From positions 110,638 through 174,637 of the forward strand of contig NZ_JBHRSW010000015.1 in NCBI RefSeq assembly GCF_042646125.1: 64,000 nt of DNA. The letters run 5' to 3'. Below are positions 1-8,755 of the stretch, piece by piece (the first letter of the stretch is position 1; each line of letters begins with the position of its first letter). The DNA is from Glaciecola flavus. Lineage in GTDB: Bacteria > Pseudomonadota > Gammaproteobacteria > Enterobacterales > Alteromonadaceae. The notes beneath the pieces were generated by a model. That model was not told the DNA's origin. It saw only the letters and a program-made list of their open reading frames with translations, and searched no databases. The position numbers and the translations under genes are program-made.

Positions 1-256
1 AATTGCTTAACCATACTGGTTTTATTAATGGCTCACTATCGTGATAACGCCAATCAACACCATTTAGCTGATAAATTTTGTCATGCAATCTAACTACAGG
101 CATATCTTCCACATGACCCAGTGGATTACTGAATGTTGCCCCCATCAACTCTTGCCCCATATTCATTCCATTTGCTAGAAATGTCTGAGCTAAAAGCGAG
201 GTTCCACTTCTATGAAACCCTGTGAGAAGATAAAAATAAGGTGAACAACTTGGCAT
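1..256 (-). CDS. Sulfotransferase family protein (3' part outside window)
   Basis: The reading frame starts at an ATG at 256 and runs off the left edge, so only about 85 N-terminal residues are visible. Residues 9-21 read YLLTGFHRSGTSL, the glycine-rich 5'-phosphosulfate-binding loop that sulfotransferases use to bind PAPS. It starts 7 bp after the stop of the upstream sulfotransferase gene and the two are probably cotranscribed. The acceptor cannot be inferred; sulfation of a surface glycan or a small molecule is possible. A general P-loop NTPase is less likely because the loop has the sulfotransferase form (RSGTS) rather than GxxGxGK[ST]. Confidence 0.7.
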   Translation of the reverse strand, partial: MPSCSPYFYLLTGFHRSGTSLLAQTFLANGMNMGQELMGATFSNPLGHVEDMPVVRLHDKIYQLNGVDWRYHDSEPLIKPVWLSN

Positions 257-263
257 CGACTAC

Positions 264-1097
264 TTATTGCTGTGACAAAACTTGCTGTAGTCTATCAGTT
301 ATTTCTTGTTTAGTATAAAACCCGAAGGTATTCATCGAGGTAATGTGATTTTGCGCTGCTCTCAACTTATGCAAAACATCTTCCGGAAAATGACGTTCTT
401 GATATGCCAGCTCAGATAAAGACGGAGAGGTAATATTGAACTTCTCGACCAATGCTTGACCATTTGTTATGATAATATCTTCATAACGCACAGTGTTTTG
501 GCGATAGGGCTCATAAGACTCACAAAACCATTCGTATATCGTGAACTGACGATTAAGCTCATCCAAACCTCGTAAACGGGATGCAAGCAAAGCGCTGTTT
601 TGCTCACCTGCAGGCAAACGCCCTCTGCTAACTGGTAAACTAATCGTCCACCAAGATAACAGCACATCTACAGGGTTTCTCACAACACAAACTATTGGAA
701 ACTCTCGACGCAACTCGGTTAATAAAGCCGTAAACAGAGCATTTTGTTTAATAACGAGTTGAACATTCTTACCAATATATTGCTTCAGCAAAACACTTCC
801 GCGGACTGCTTGCAACTTGCGCTTGCCGGTTGCTGCATCGACATTCAAGCCAACGGGGTTATTGACTGCCAAACCTTGTTTAGCGTCTCCCAATTCGATA
901 GGTAAGCCCAGTGAAATGCTTTTCTTGATTTCTAAAACTTTGTCTTTTATCTGAAGGTAAGCAGGAGTCCTAGTATCCGGTATGAGCTTTGAGGGGTTGA
1001 TAGGTTCGTGTAGTGCTAGAAAGACCTTTTGATTGTTAAGAATATTACAACATAATGTCGTGCCTGCTCGCGGCACCCCAGTTAAAAGAAACGTCAT
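264..1097 (-). CDS. Sulfotransferase family protein
   Basis: A 277-residue cytosolic protein. Residues 3-15 (FLLTGVPRAGTTL) form the PAPS 5'-phosphosulfate loop, and residues 137-149 (CVVRNPVDVLLSW) match the 3'-phosphate-binding motif with the conserved Arg and Ser. Length and motif spacing fit the Sulfotransfer_1/3 superfamily. It is followed by a second sulfotransferase gene, a tandem arrangement. A strong terminator hairpin lies between it and the 472-residue secreted protein gene upstream, so it needs either readthrough or its own promoter in the short 71-bp gap. Its substrate is unknown; the surface-layer and polysaccharide genes nearby make a cell-surface acceptor an attractive inference. 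Confidence 0.75.
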   Translation of the reverse strand: MTFLLTGVPRAGTTLCCNILNNQKVFLALHEPINPSKLIPDTRTPAYLQIKDKVLEIKKSISLGLPIELGDAKQGLAVNNPVGLNVDAATGKRKLQAVRGSVLLKQYIGKNVQLVIKQNALFTALLTELRREFPIVCVVRNPVDVLLSWWTISLPVSRGRLPAGEQNSALLASRLRGLDELNRQFTIYEWFCESYEPYRQNTVRYEDIIITNGQALVEKFNITSPSLSELAYQERHFPEDVLHKLRAAQNHITSMNTFGFYTKQEITDRLQQVLSQQ

Positions 1098-1123
1098 TAT
1101 AATAAAAAATACCCAAAAATAAA

Positions 1124-1147
1124 AAAGGCCACTGTTAAGTGGCCTTT
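1124..1147 (-). terminator. Rho-independent terminator after the 472-aa secreted protein gene
   Basis: A perfect 10-bp stem (AAAGGCCACT / AGTGGCCTTT) with a GTTA tetraloop. On the minus strand it is followed by a T-rich run. It lies 22 bp past the stop codon of the leftward gene at 1169-2587 and before the sulfotransferase gene starting at 1097. It therefore isolates the secreted-protein transcript, as expected for a highly expressed single gene. Confidence 0.85.
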
Positions 1148-1168
1148 ACAACATAGCATTTACTACGT

Positions 1169-2587
1169 TTACTGAGTGACAACTAAATCAACAGTGTCTG
1201 TAGAACCATCAGACAAATTAATCGTCTGTGTAGTTGCTTTGATGTCGCCTTGGTTTGCTTCAATTTCAATAGTAGCAGAAGTTCTTGTTCTACCATCAAG
1301 TGTAACAATATCAGATGCTCTGATTGCTAACACACTGTTTGCAGGAATAGTTCCTGTAGCAGCTGCACCAGCTGTCGCTGTAACACCAGTTTCAGTTCTA
1401 AAAGAAGTAGTGTATGCAGCATCTCGACTGCTAGAGTTTATTAAGTATACACGTTGATTGTAATCACTAAAAGTAGTTAGATACGGGATAGCAACAGATG
1501 TAGTATCGTAAGATATTACACCTAACGACCCTGAGTTACCAGTATCTGCCAGCGCTACACTATAACTACCACGATTTATAACGTCTTTCTCTGTACCATT
1601 CTCTAAACATAAGAAATGAGGTGTAGTAAGAGTAACATCTGCATTAGTAGTGAGTGTGTTTTTGTCTCCGTTTAGCGTAGATGCAACAGTACCTGAAGCA
1701 CAGGCCGAACCAGTATCAACAGTCCACTTACCAAACGTAAAATCACCAGAAAACACTAGTTTTTGACTAATATCTAATACATCTGCAGTTGCAATGGCCA
1801 TACTATCGTCCGGATCCAACGTGGTAGTTCCATTATAACCACTTACATCCATAGAGCCAACTGTAGCTAGAGTATCGCCAATTCGTCCAGGTGATGTAGA
1901 ACCGTTATTTAGGAACTTCTTAAATTCGCTCGACACAGTTGCCTTGACATTCAGTGGTTTAGAAACAGTTCCGACCACACTAGTTGAGATAGACGCAATT
2001 TGACCAGTTTTAACACTAGAATTCAGCGAATTTGATTTGTTAGACGCTTGTGCAAAGTCTGTATATTGAGCAAACGTAATGGACGCAGCTTCCGTTTGCG
2101 AGATATCCAAGCTTGGAAGTGCAAGAACGAAGTCATCAGTGGAGCTCAAGGCCGCAGTAGAGATATCTACCTGAAAAATCGCAAAGGTTGACTCGTCAGT
2201 ACCACCCTCAAGCAAGGTAACTGCCGCAACAGGCGATGGACTTGCAGAAGAAGTAATAGTTACCGAGTCGGCGCTACCGCCAGCACCATCACCTGCAATC
2301 GCTGAGCCACTATTGAATCTTGCATTAGTTAAATCATACCGTATGAAGCGAGTACCACCAGCAGCAATACCAACACCTGCGTTTACAAGAACGTTTAGTT
2401 CACCAGAACCACCCTGAACCACCAAGAAACCATCTTCTTCTACGTTTGCAGAACCGCCAGAAGCAATGATAGCAGCTCTTTCGTACACGAGGGCTTGGCT
2501 AGTGGTCGCATTCAAATCGATAGCGGCTGTAGCAGCGCCAGAGAATAAGGCTGCAACTGAGACAGCCAGTAATTTTTTATTTAGCAT
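1169..2587 (-). CDS. Secreted Ala/Ser/Thr/Gly-rich protein, candidate T2SS cargo or S-layer-like protein
   Basis: 472 residues with a classical Sec signal peptide (MLNKKLLAVSVAALFSGAATA, cleavage near residue 21-22). The mature part is rich in A, S, T, G, V and D, poor in Lys/Arg and predicted to be beta-rich. It has only two cysteines (GSACASG and HFLCLENG), which could form one disulfide. No catalytic motif is visible. The gene has a strong Shine-Dalgarno (AGGAGT) 8 bases before the ATG, its own terminator and a 290-bp upstream gap, features of an abundant single-gene product. It lies directly downstream of the gspEFGHIJK operon. Family knowledge: some S-layer proteins, such as those of Aeromonas, use a dedicated T2SS. 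Inference: this is the main cargo of the neighbouring T2SS, perhaps an S-layer-like protein. An adhesin or matrix protein is the main alternative. Confidence 0.6.
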   Translation of the reverse strand: MLNKKLLAVSVAALFSGAATAAIDLNATTSQALVYERAAIIASGGSANVEEDGFLVVQGGSGELNVLVNAGVGIAAGGTRFIRYDLTNARFNSGSAIAGDGAGGSADSVTITSSASPSPVAAVTLLEGGTDESTFAIFQVDISTAALSSTDDFVLALPSLDISQTEAASITFAQYTDFAQASNKSNSLNSSVKTGQIASISTSVVGTVSKPLNVKATVSSEFKKFLNNGSTSPGRIGDTLATVGSMDVSGYNGTTTLDPDDSMAIATADVLDISQKLVFSGDFTFGKWTVDTGSACASGTVASTLNGDKNTLTTNADVTLTTPHFLCLENGTEKDVINRGSYSVALADTGNSGSLGVISYDTTSVAIPYLTTFSDYNQRVYLINSSSRDAAYTTSFRTETGVTATAGAAATGTIPANSVLAIRASDIVTLDGRTRTSATIEIEANQGDIKATTQTINLSDGSTDTVDLVVTQ

Positions 2588-2877
2588 TTAAAACTCCTGA
2601 GAGTGTAGATTAAGTTTTTTTGTTTGTCTTGGCGCACTGCCAACATAGTAATCTGAGTGACTTTGCACCAGACATCCCCTATAAGGTACAACACCAATTT
2701 GTCGCGTTCAACTTTTTTATTGTATAACTCATTGTTTTTTTGAAACAACAAGAGCAAAAAGCTAAATAAATATCGGCGCGATCCCTCAAATATTTACTAG
2801 CTTTATAACTTTATAGCATGAAAAGTAAGTTTTGCAAGGATTACAACAAAATTTTAGGTATAAAAATCAGCATAAAG
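2588..2877 (-). promoter_or_regulatory. Upstream/leader region of the 472-aa secreted protein gene
   Basis: 290 bp without an open frame. A possible sigma70-type promoter on the minus strand has -35 TTGAAC (2706-2711) and a weak -10 TACCTT (2683-2688) with 17-bp spacing, which would give a leader of roughly 90 nt. The strong AGGAGT ribosome site sits just before the ATG at 2587. No convincing terminator for gspK was seen in the half next to 2878. Confidence 0.35.
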
Positions 2878-3837
2878 TTATTGATAGATTTTCGAGGTAA
2901 ACGGCTTTGCAAGGTTATCTCCCACTTGAATATGGCTTTTTACCTGCACACCTTCATGCCACACCAATACGGCAAAACGTTTACCGCCTAATACGGAATA
3001 ATATTCATCCTGCAGATTAACTATACTAGGTTCCATTTGTGTCAGACTGTTTAGTGACTCCAACCACTCCCCTTTTTCGCGCATTTGTTGCACTTTATCT
3101 GCACTGTCAGGAAAGAGCCTTTTCCAAAGCCTTATCGGCACCGCATTAAAATTTAATATCGAGGTGCGTCCTAATGAACAATGTTCTAATAGAGAATCAT
3201 CTGTAAGCAGGTATGCCGACCAGTGAGCAACGGAATATAATTCAGTGCACGATTGTAAAAGGTAGTTGCTTGTATGATAACCCGAACTTGCTTCTTTGCC
3301 AGCGGCAGACTGTGTGTCGTCTTCATCGGCGTAATCTCTCAATGAATCGAGTAGCCTGTGCTTATTGATCGAGCTCACTCGACTATTGTTCAAATATCGC
3401 GACAACCAAAACTGTTCACTTGTATTTATCGCAATCAAGCCCGCCATATTTTGTATGGCAAAGGAAAGGCTATTTTCTGTTGTAATAACTTGCCCATCCA
3501 CTCTTAATTCGTCGCCTGTCGTTCGATTTACGAAGAAACCGTCTTCATTCGTGATAGCACCTTCTGGGTTTCTTCCTTGGCTAATGCCGGCAACGGTTAG
3601 CCGCTGGGTAGACAACAAATATATTAATTCGGCTTTTTTTGAATGAGCTAAAGCCAAGTTATAAAAGTTTTGCTGCGACTGAGTAGCAATATTTAGCCGC
3701 TCTTCCATTATGACGCTGGCACTACTGATTAATATACTAGCAATAATTAGGAATCCAAGCACAGCTAATAGCACTACGCCTCTTTGAACGGATAGCCTTG
3801 ACACGTCTTGCGGTTGAAAGATATCTTTAAAATTCAT
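2878..3837 (-). CDS. gspK: T2SS minor pseudopilin GspK-like
   Basis: I prefer the ATG at 3837 (319 aa), which overlaps the end of gspJ by 11 bp, over the upstream ATG at 3900 (340 aa). The prepilin-type leader ends in QRG, followed by the hydrophobic helix VVLLAVLGFLIIASILI. The usual Glu5 is absent, which is characteristic of GspK, the minor pseudopilin thought to cap the pilus tip. The large globular domain and the last position in the EFGHIJK series support the call. It acts in the inner membrane and periplasm with GspI and GspJ. The prepilin peptidase needed to process it is not in this window. Confidence 0.8.
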   Translation of the reverse strand: MNFKDIFQPQDVSRLSVQRGVVLLAVLGFLIIASILISSASVIMEERLNIATQSQQNFYNLALAHSKKAELIYLLSTQRLTVAGISQGRNPEGAITNEDGFFVNRTTGDELRVDGQVITTENSLSFAIQNMAGLIAINTSEQFWLSRYLNNSRVSSINKHRLLDSLRDYADEDDTQSAAGKEASSGYHTSNYLLQSCTELYSVAHWSAYLLTDDSLLEHCSLGRTSILNFNAVPIRLWKRLFPDSADKVQQMREKGEWLESLNSLTQMEPSIVNLQDEYYSVLGGKRFAVLVWHEGVQVKSHIQVGDNLAKPFTSKIYQ

Positions 3838-4450
3838 ATTCACCAAACGTTGCCATTTCAACGGGTACTTCAGCCGGCCCTCTATTTTTGGGTATGGCAA
3901 CTACCCAAATTTGATTTTCACTTTCCGTATTGGCAGTAATATAGACCGCGTTTGGTAACACAGATCTTTCGGGACGAAAGATCGATGATTGCTCTTTGTT
4001 TTCATTTGCATAGACAAAGCTCAACGGGACGTCAGTTTTGTGTGTATCGACATACTCGCCGGATAGACGATTTACATATCGCAGGGTATAAATATCTTGG
4101 TTATGCTTGTCTTCTGCTACCAGTATCTCCCAACTAAGCCGCGTCGGTTGACTGGTTTCAGAATCAATAGCGCCTACAGAAAAGAAGGTGATTGAACGAG
4201 CATCACCATAAAAAGAAGGACGCTCTGGGTGAAACTGTATTGCATTTTCTATGCTACTCCTAAACCAAAACGCGGCAAGATTTGCAGAATGATTGAGCTG
4301 TTTGTGCTCCAAACGTTCAAAGCTCTTCCAAATTACTGATAACGACGACAATAACAAAGTCGTCACAAGCGACAGAATAACTAAAACAACTAACAACTCC
4401 ATGATTGTGAAGCCATTTGATTTAGTTATATTGGGATGGATATGTTTCAC
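3827..4450 (-). CDS. gspJ: T2SS minor pseudopilin GspJ-like
   Basis: 207 residues with a type IV prepilin signal (KSNG | FTIMELLVVLVILSL), Phe at +1 and Glu at +5 of the mature form. Its length matches GspJ (about 190-210). It lies between the I- and K-like genes, 14 bp after gspI, and overlaps gspK. Its likely role is in the I-J-K tip complex of the pseudopilus. Confidence 0.8.
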   Translation of the reverse strand: MKHIHPNITKSNGFTIMELLVVLVILSLVTTLLLSSLSVIWKSFERLEHKQLNHSANLAAFWFRSSIENAIQFHPERPSFYGDARSITFFSVGAIDSETSQPTRLSWEILVAEDKHNQDIYTLRYVNRLSGEYVDTHKTDVPLSFVYANENKEQSSIFRPERSVLPNAVYITANTESENQIWVVAIPKNRGPAEVPVEMATFGEYEF

Positions 4451-4464
4451 CCAAAACCTCGCAA

Positions 4465-4887
4465 TTATTGTTCAAGCCACTGCTTAGTCATCGCAGTAGT
4501 CACCGATGCAACTTCTCTGTTGTCGATGTAAAAAGACAAATCAACGTTGAACAACACCACATTCCAAGCAGGTTGCCGCCGATAATACTCATTTTTAGAT
4601 TGCCGTAAGATTGTACTTCGCCAACGAATGACTATTTCCTGTATTTGAAACGAGCCTTCACGCTGTTTTTTGAACTCGACACTTTCCAAATAGGCAATCG
4701 CCTGTTCAAGTGTATCTTCTAACTTTAGCTGCTGGTTTACTCTCACACTTGCTCGCTGAGCATTGCTTACCCATTCTGACAACAAACTAATAACAATGGA
4801 CAAAACAACCAGAGCAACAAGTGATTCTATCAATGAAAAACCCATCGACTTGCGCATGTAAATTTTCTTTGGGTTCAACACTTTCAT
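4465..4887 (-). CDS. gspI: T2SS minor pseudopilin GspI-like
   Basis: 140 residues with the prepilin motif KSMG | FSLIESLVALVVLSI. The ATG at 4887 gives a 15-residue leader; the internal ATG at 4857 gives a 6-residue leader closer to typical GspI, so the start is uncertain. Neither has a strong ribosome site. Size and position between gspH and gspJ fit GspI, the minor pseudopilin that nucleates the tip complex. Confidence 0.75.
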   Translation of the reverse strand: MKVLNPKKIYMRKSMGFSLIESLVALVVLSIVISLLSEWVSNAQRASVRVNQQLKLEDTLEQAIAYLESVEFKKQREGSFQIQEIVIRWRSTILRQSKNEYYRRQPAWNVVLFNVDLSFYIDNREVASVTTAMTKQWLEQ

Positions 4888-4920
4888 TTAAATTTGTTAT
4901 TTCTCGTGAGCATGAACTAG

Positions 4921-5328
4921 TCAATTTTGAAGCTGAACATAACAATATGGCGGGTCTATTGAATAAACGCGCGTAACGCTGTTAGCTTCTGCAATAGTAA
5001 GAGTCGAGCCTTTGCAAAGACCACTACTCAATACAATCAGGTCAGGGTCGAAAAAAAAAGTAAATTTACTCAATTCTTTGGGCAAGTTTTGTATTGCTTG
5101 CTCAGACTTAAACCTGACTGGCGTATTCGTCATTTTGGCCTGTATTGGTAATGCAGAAAAAAAGCTCTGTACTTCTCTATCAATCGCTGCATTTTGGGAT
5201 GACTTTATCCACTGAAATATATTAGGCGCGATTACAGCCGACAGTAAACCAACAATTACAAGAACAACGAGTACTTCCACAATGGTGAAACCCTTTGTAA
5301 CAGGGAGTTTGTCAAACTTTCGGCACAT
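4921..5328 (-). CDS. gspH: T2SS minor pseudopilin GspH-like
   Basis: 135 residues with prepilin motif VTKG | FTIVEVLVVLVIVGL, containing Glu5, followed by a small globular domain with two cysteines near the C-terminus (GLCKGST and PPYCYVQ) that could form a disulfide. It overlaps the end of gspG by 17 bp, indicating translational coupling. GspH is the minor pseudopilin linking the tip complex to the GspG shaft. It is short compared with many GspH proteins (about 160-190). Confidence 0.72.
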   Translation of the reverse strand: MCRKFDKLPVTKGFTIVEVLVVLVIVGLLSAVIAPNIFQWIKSSQNAAIDREVQSFFSALPIQAKMTNTPVRFKSEQAIQNLPKELSKFTFFFDPDLIVLSSGLCKGSTLTIAEANSVTRVYSIDPPYCYVQLQN

Positions 5329-5737
5329 AACCTACATCTGCATTTAGTCCTTCTCCACCCGCAACACCATCAGCACCATTACTGTATAAATAAAATCCTT
5401 GAGGTGCATTGCTATCTACTCTGTATACATATCCTGAGTTCCACGGGTCTAACGGAAGCTCATCATCAAGGTAAGGCCCAGACCAATAGCGATTTTGCTG
5501 AGATGGAGCCGTGTTTAAATCTTGGAGCTTCTCAGGGTATCTTCCTACATCTAAACGATAAGTTTGCAAGGCCATCTTCAGAATTTTAATTTGTGCTTCA
5601 GCTGCTCTCACCTTTGATGTCTCAGCTTTTCCCAAAAACTGTTGCCCAACAATCCCAGCCAGTAAACCAAGGATGACCAATACTACTAGCAACTCAATCA
5701 TACTAAAGCCATATTGGCGAGCGTTTATTTTTTTCAT
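5312..5737 (-). CDS. gspG: T2SS major pseudopilin GspG
   Basis: 141 residues, the typical GspG length. The prepilin cleavage site is RQYG | FSMIELLVVLVILGL with Glu5. The C-terminal part carries the GspG signature (WSGPYL, LPLDPW, YSNGADG) and an acidic loop (GGEGLNAD) matching the conserved calcium-binding site. It is the shaft subunit of the pseudopilus. It is the best-conserved of the five pseudopilins here and anchors the assignment of the locus as T2SS rather than type IV pili. Confidence 0.9.
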   Translation of the reverse strand: MKKINARQYGFSMIELLVVLVILGLLAGIVGQQFLGKAETSKVRAAEAQIKILKMALQTYRLDVGRYPEKLQDLNTAPSQQNRYWSGPYLDDELPLDPWNSGYVYRVDSNAPQGFYLYSNGADGVAGGEGLNADVGYVPKV

Positions 5738-5781
5738 TACTTTTTTACTACCTTTTAATTTATTTGAAACACACTTTATTT

Positions 5782-6972
5782 TTAAATATCAATATTTGTA
5801 GTCGCAGTTATGGCCAACACAATACCGACAATCATCACCCCAATTAACACACCGACTATAAGTATCGCGATTGGTTCCATCAAAGTTAGCACTTGTTTCA
5901 TTTTTCGTTTGCACGATTTGTCATGTAAACTTGCTACTGCTTCAAGCATTTCTCCTAATTGACCGGTTTTATCACCGACTGCGATTAGATTAAGAGAAGT
6001 TGCCGGTATCAATCTAGCTTGCTTCAACGCCTCACTAAAAGCAACACCAGCCTCTATCGAGCTTACCATATTAATCGCACGCTTTTGTCTTTTAGTATAA
6101 TTGGACGCCTGAGCAGCCAGCGCAAGAGCTTCAACCAAGCTGACTTTAGCTTGTAACATCGCAGACGCTAATGCTGCCCATCTAGCAGTGTCCTGTTCGG
6201 CTAACCATGAACCAATAACTGGCATATCCAGCATCAAATCCATAATGAATCGACGTACCTTCTGTTGAGTAAAAAACAGAACAAACGCAGCAACCACTAT
6301 AATCAAACTGCCAGCCACAATAAATGGTGACTCATTCACTGTCTTACCTGCCGATAAGACAGCAAAAGCTAGCCACGGAAGTTCTGTGTCACCATCTAAC
6401 ATATGACTAAACTTAGGCACTACCGAAAAAAATATAATCAACATGGCAGCAATACCAGAGCATATAAGTACTGCAGGATAAGTTAATGCACTCCGTATAT
6501 CACCACGTATACTCTCTTCATACTGCATTTGTTCTGCAGCATTTTTTAGAGCAACATTGAGTGTACCGCCAAGCTCGCCGGCCTTGATCAGTGGCGAAAT
6601 AAAACGGGGAAATGGGAGGAAAGACTTAGCTAGAGCATCTGAAAACTTTTCCCCTGCTTCAATATCTGCTGCGATTCGTTTAAATCCGTATGACAGTCTG
6701 GGTTTTTCATCATTTTCTGCGATTGCGTAGATTGCATCAATGAGAGATACCCCCGAACCTGCTAAAGTAGCCAGTTCTTGTATTGGTAAAACGAGATCTT
6801 TTTCTCTAATTTTTCGCCCACGCGACTCTTTTCGTTCAAACTCAATTATATCAAATACTTGAATTTGTTGCTCTTGTAGCTCGTGTAGGGCCTGCTGTTT
6901 GGATATAGCCTCGATCACACCACTTATTCGCGATGCTGTGCTATGCTCCACACCTCGATACTCAAATTTCAT
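5782..6972 (-). CDS. gspF: T2SS inner-membrane platform protein GspF
   Basis: The ATG at 6972 (396 aa, MKFEYRGV) is preferred because GspF proteins begin with this short beta strand and it lies one base after the gspE stop. An upstream ATG at 7074 would overlap gspE by about 100 bp. Two T2SF domains are visible (about residues 60-185 and 265-385), each with the KAGE/GDKTG-type motif (IKAGELGGTL, AVGDKTGQLGEML) followed by membrane helices. It is the polytopic platform protein that couples the GspE ATPase to pseudopilus assembly. Confidence 0.9.
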   Translation of the reverse strand: MKFEYRGVEHSTASRISGVIEAISKQQALHELQEQQIQVFDIIEFERKESRGRKIREKDLVLPIQELATLAGSGVSLIDAIYAIAENDEKPRLSYGFKRIAADIEAGEKFSDALAKSFLPFPRFISPLIKAGELGGTLNVALKNAAEQMQYEESIRGDIRSALTYPAVLICSGIAAMLIIFFSVVPKFSHMLDGDTELPWLAFAVLSAGKTVNESPFIVAGSLIIVVAAFVLFFTQQKVRRFIMDLMLDMPVIGSWLAEQDTARWAALASAMLQAKVSLVEALALAAQASNYTKRQKRAINMVSSIEAGVAFSEALKQARLIPATSLNLIAVGDKTGQLGEMLEAVASLHDKSCKRKMKQVLTLMEPIAILIVGVLIGVMIVGIVLAITATTNIDI

Positions 6973-6973
6973 T

Positions 6974-8656
6974 CTAACCTTCTTCGCTATTGCACACTCG
7001 TAAAACTTCTTCCACGCTTGTAATACCCATTGACGCTTTGAGAAGTCCATCGGCAAATAAATTACGCGAACCATCTAGTTTAGCTTGTTTTCTAATATCT
7101 GCTACAGGTGCAGAATTTGTAATCAATGTTCTCAGCTCTTGCGTCACCGCTACTAGTTCGTATATCCCAACACGCCCTTTGTATCCGCGACCCTGACACT
7201 TAGGGCAGCCTACAGCCTTTTTCCAATTGTTTGAATATTCTGCGCTGTCGACAAAGGGTGGCGGAGAGGTCTTTATTGCACACGCGTTACATAATTTTCT
7301 GACAAGTCTCTGTGCTTGAACACCTTGAATTGTTGCAGCTATTAAAAATGGCTCAACTCCCATATCAGATAACCTTGGGAACACTGAACAAGCATCATTT
7401 GTGTGCAATGTAGAAAGAACTAAGTGTCCTGTGAGCGAGGATTGAATGGCAATTTCTGCGGTTTCGCGATCGCGAATTTCACCCACCATGATAACATCAG
7501 GATCTTGACGTAAAAATGTCCTCAAGGCCTTAGCAAATGTATATCCGATTTCCGGCTTTGCTTGAACTTGAGTGATGCCGTCTAACTGAAACTCGACAGG
7601 GTCTTCTACTGTTACAATTTTTTCGTTACCCGTTTTGATATCTTTTAATAAGCCATATAGCGTCGTAGATTTACCTGAGCCTGTTGGGCCAGTAACCAAT
7701 ACAATGCCATTGGAGAGTGTCCCCCATTTTTTAATTTGAGCCAAGTGATCAGACTCAAAGCCAAGCTTCGCCAACGAAAGCTCTTCTCGTTTTTTTGGTA
7801 ACAATCGCATTACGATTGATTCGCCATGCACATCTGGTGCTGTGGAAACGCGAACGTCAAACTCCAAACCCGCACTTCTCGCAGAAAACCGTCCGTCTTG
7901 AGGGAGGCGTCGCTCGGCAATATCTAAATCAGAGATAAGTTTGATCCTTGAAGCAATTGCGGGAAAACGTGAAATAGGTTGTTGCATATATTCAATTAAC
8001 GTTCCGTCAACTCGAAATCTTACAACCATATTTGAGCTACCAGCCTCAATATGAATATCAGATGCTTCGGCTTGTATAGCTTTCTCTAAAAAACTATTAA
8101 CGAGATTAATAACGGGGGCTTCTTCCGCCAGCGCTGCAACATTTGAACTTGTGGCACCAAACAACTCCGACACTGCTCTTTCTCGTGACAAGTCCTCGAC
8201 GACATTAGCTAACATTGCGCTAGAAAGCACCAAAAACTGTTTTTCAATTTTTGGCTGAAGCTCAGCAATTACAACAGACAGTGCAAATAAGTTAAATGGA
8301 TCGTGAATGAATATGCAATAGGCGGAATCAGTTTTAGTTACAAAAATACTTTGTTCTACGCACCAGTCGATTGAAAGCCCTGTTTTTTCGATTTGTTCTA
8401 AAATCTCGACAACCGAAGGGCAATCAACAATTTTATTCACATAGTCCCAGTCTAAATACTCTGCAATGCGAGATGCGATAGTCTCCTCGCTAGCCAGAGC
8501 CAAACGATTTAATGCCGTTAACTTTGAGCATGCTAGATCTTCAGCTGTATTGTCAATTAGCATAAGCTGCTTATCGCTCAATGCTAATTCTTCTCTTAAC
8601 TCTGAAATTAGCGCCGACTCAAATTGTTTGATATCGATTGTCAATGGATTTGTCAC
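6974..8656 (-). CDS. gspE: T2SS assembly ATPase GspE (XpsE-like)
   Basis: 560 residues. The N-terminal part (about 1-165) resembles the MshEN-type domains of XpsE. The ATPase core has Walker A GPTGSGKST (323-331), Walker B DPDVIMVGE (385-393), the following RDRETA and a His box (LSTLHTND). Two CxxC pairs (C456/C459 and C484/C487) form the zinc-binding element typical of GspE and PilB. It is the first gene of the leftward pseudopilin operon and lies 99 bp from the divergent L-like gene, so the two half-operons are probably controlled from that gap. The XpsE-like N-terminus and the gene order match Xanthomonas-type systems. Confidence 0.92.
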   Translation of the reverse strand: MTNPLTIDIKQFESALISELREELALSDKQLMLIDNTAEDLACSKLTALNRLALASEETIASRIAEYLDWDYVNKIVDCPSVVEILEQIEKTGLSIDWCVEQSIFVTKTDSAYCIFIHDPFNLFALSVVIAELQPKIEKQFLVLSSAMLANVVEDLSRERAVSELFGATSSNVAALAEEAPVINLVNSFLEKAIQAEASDIHIEAGSSNMVVRFRVDGTLIEYMQQPISRFPAIASRIKLISDLDIAERRLPQDGRFSARSAGLEFDVRVSTAPDVHGESIVMRLLPKKREELSLAKLGFESDHLAQIKKWGTLSNGIVLVTGPTGSGKSTTLYGLLKDIKTGNEKIVTVEDPVEFQLDGITQVQAKPEIGYTFAKALRTFLRQDPDVIMVGEIRDRETAEIAIQSSLTGHLVLSTLHTNDACSVFPRLSDMGVEPFLIAATIQGVQAQRLVRKLCNACAIKTSPPPFVDSAEYSNNWKKAVGCPKCQGRGYKGRVGIYELVAVTQELRTLITNSAPVADIRKQAKLDGSRNLFADGLLKASMGITSVEEVLRVCNSEEG

Positions 8657-8755
8657 TTTGATAGAGAACCTTAAAGAGTTTATTCGAAACTACGATTTAG
8701 TTGTGTCTGATTGTAGGAGTATATTACACTATAGTTTCAACAATTTATAAACGGA

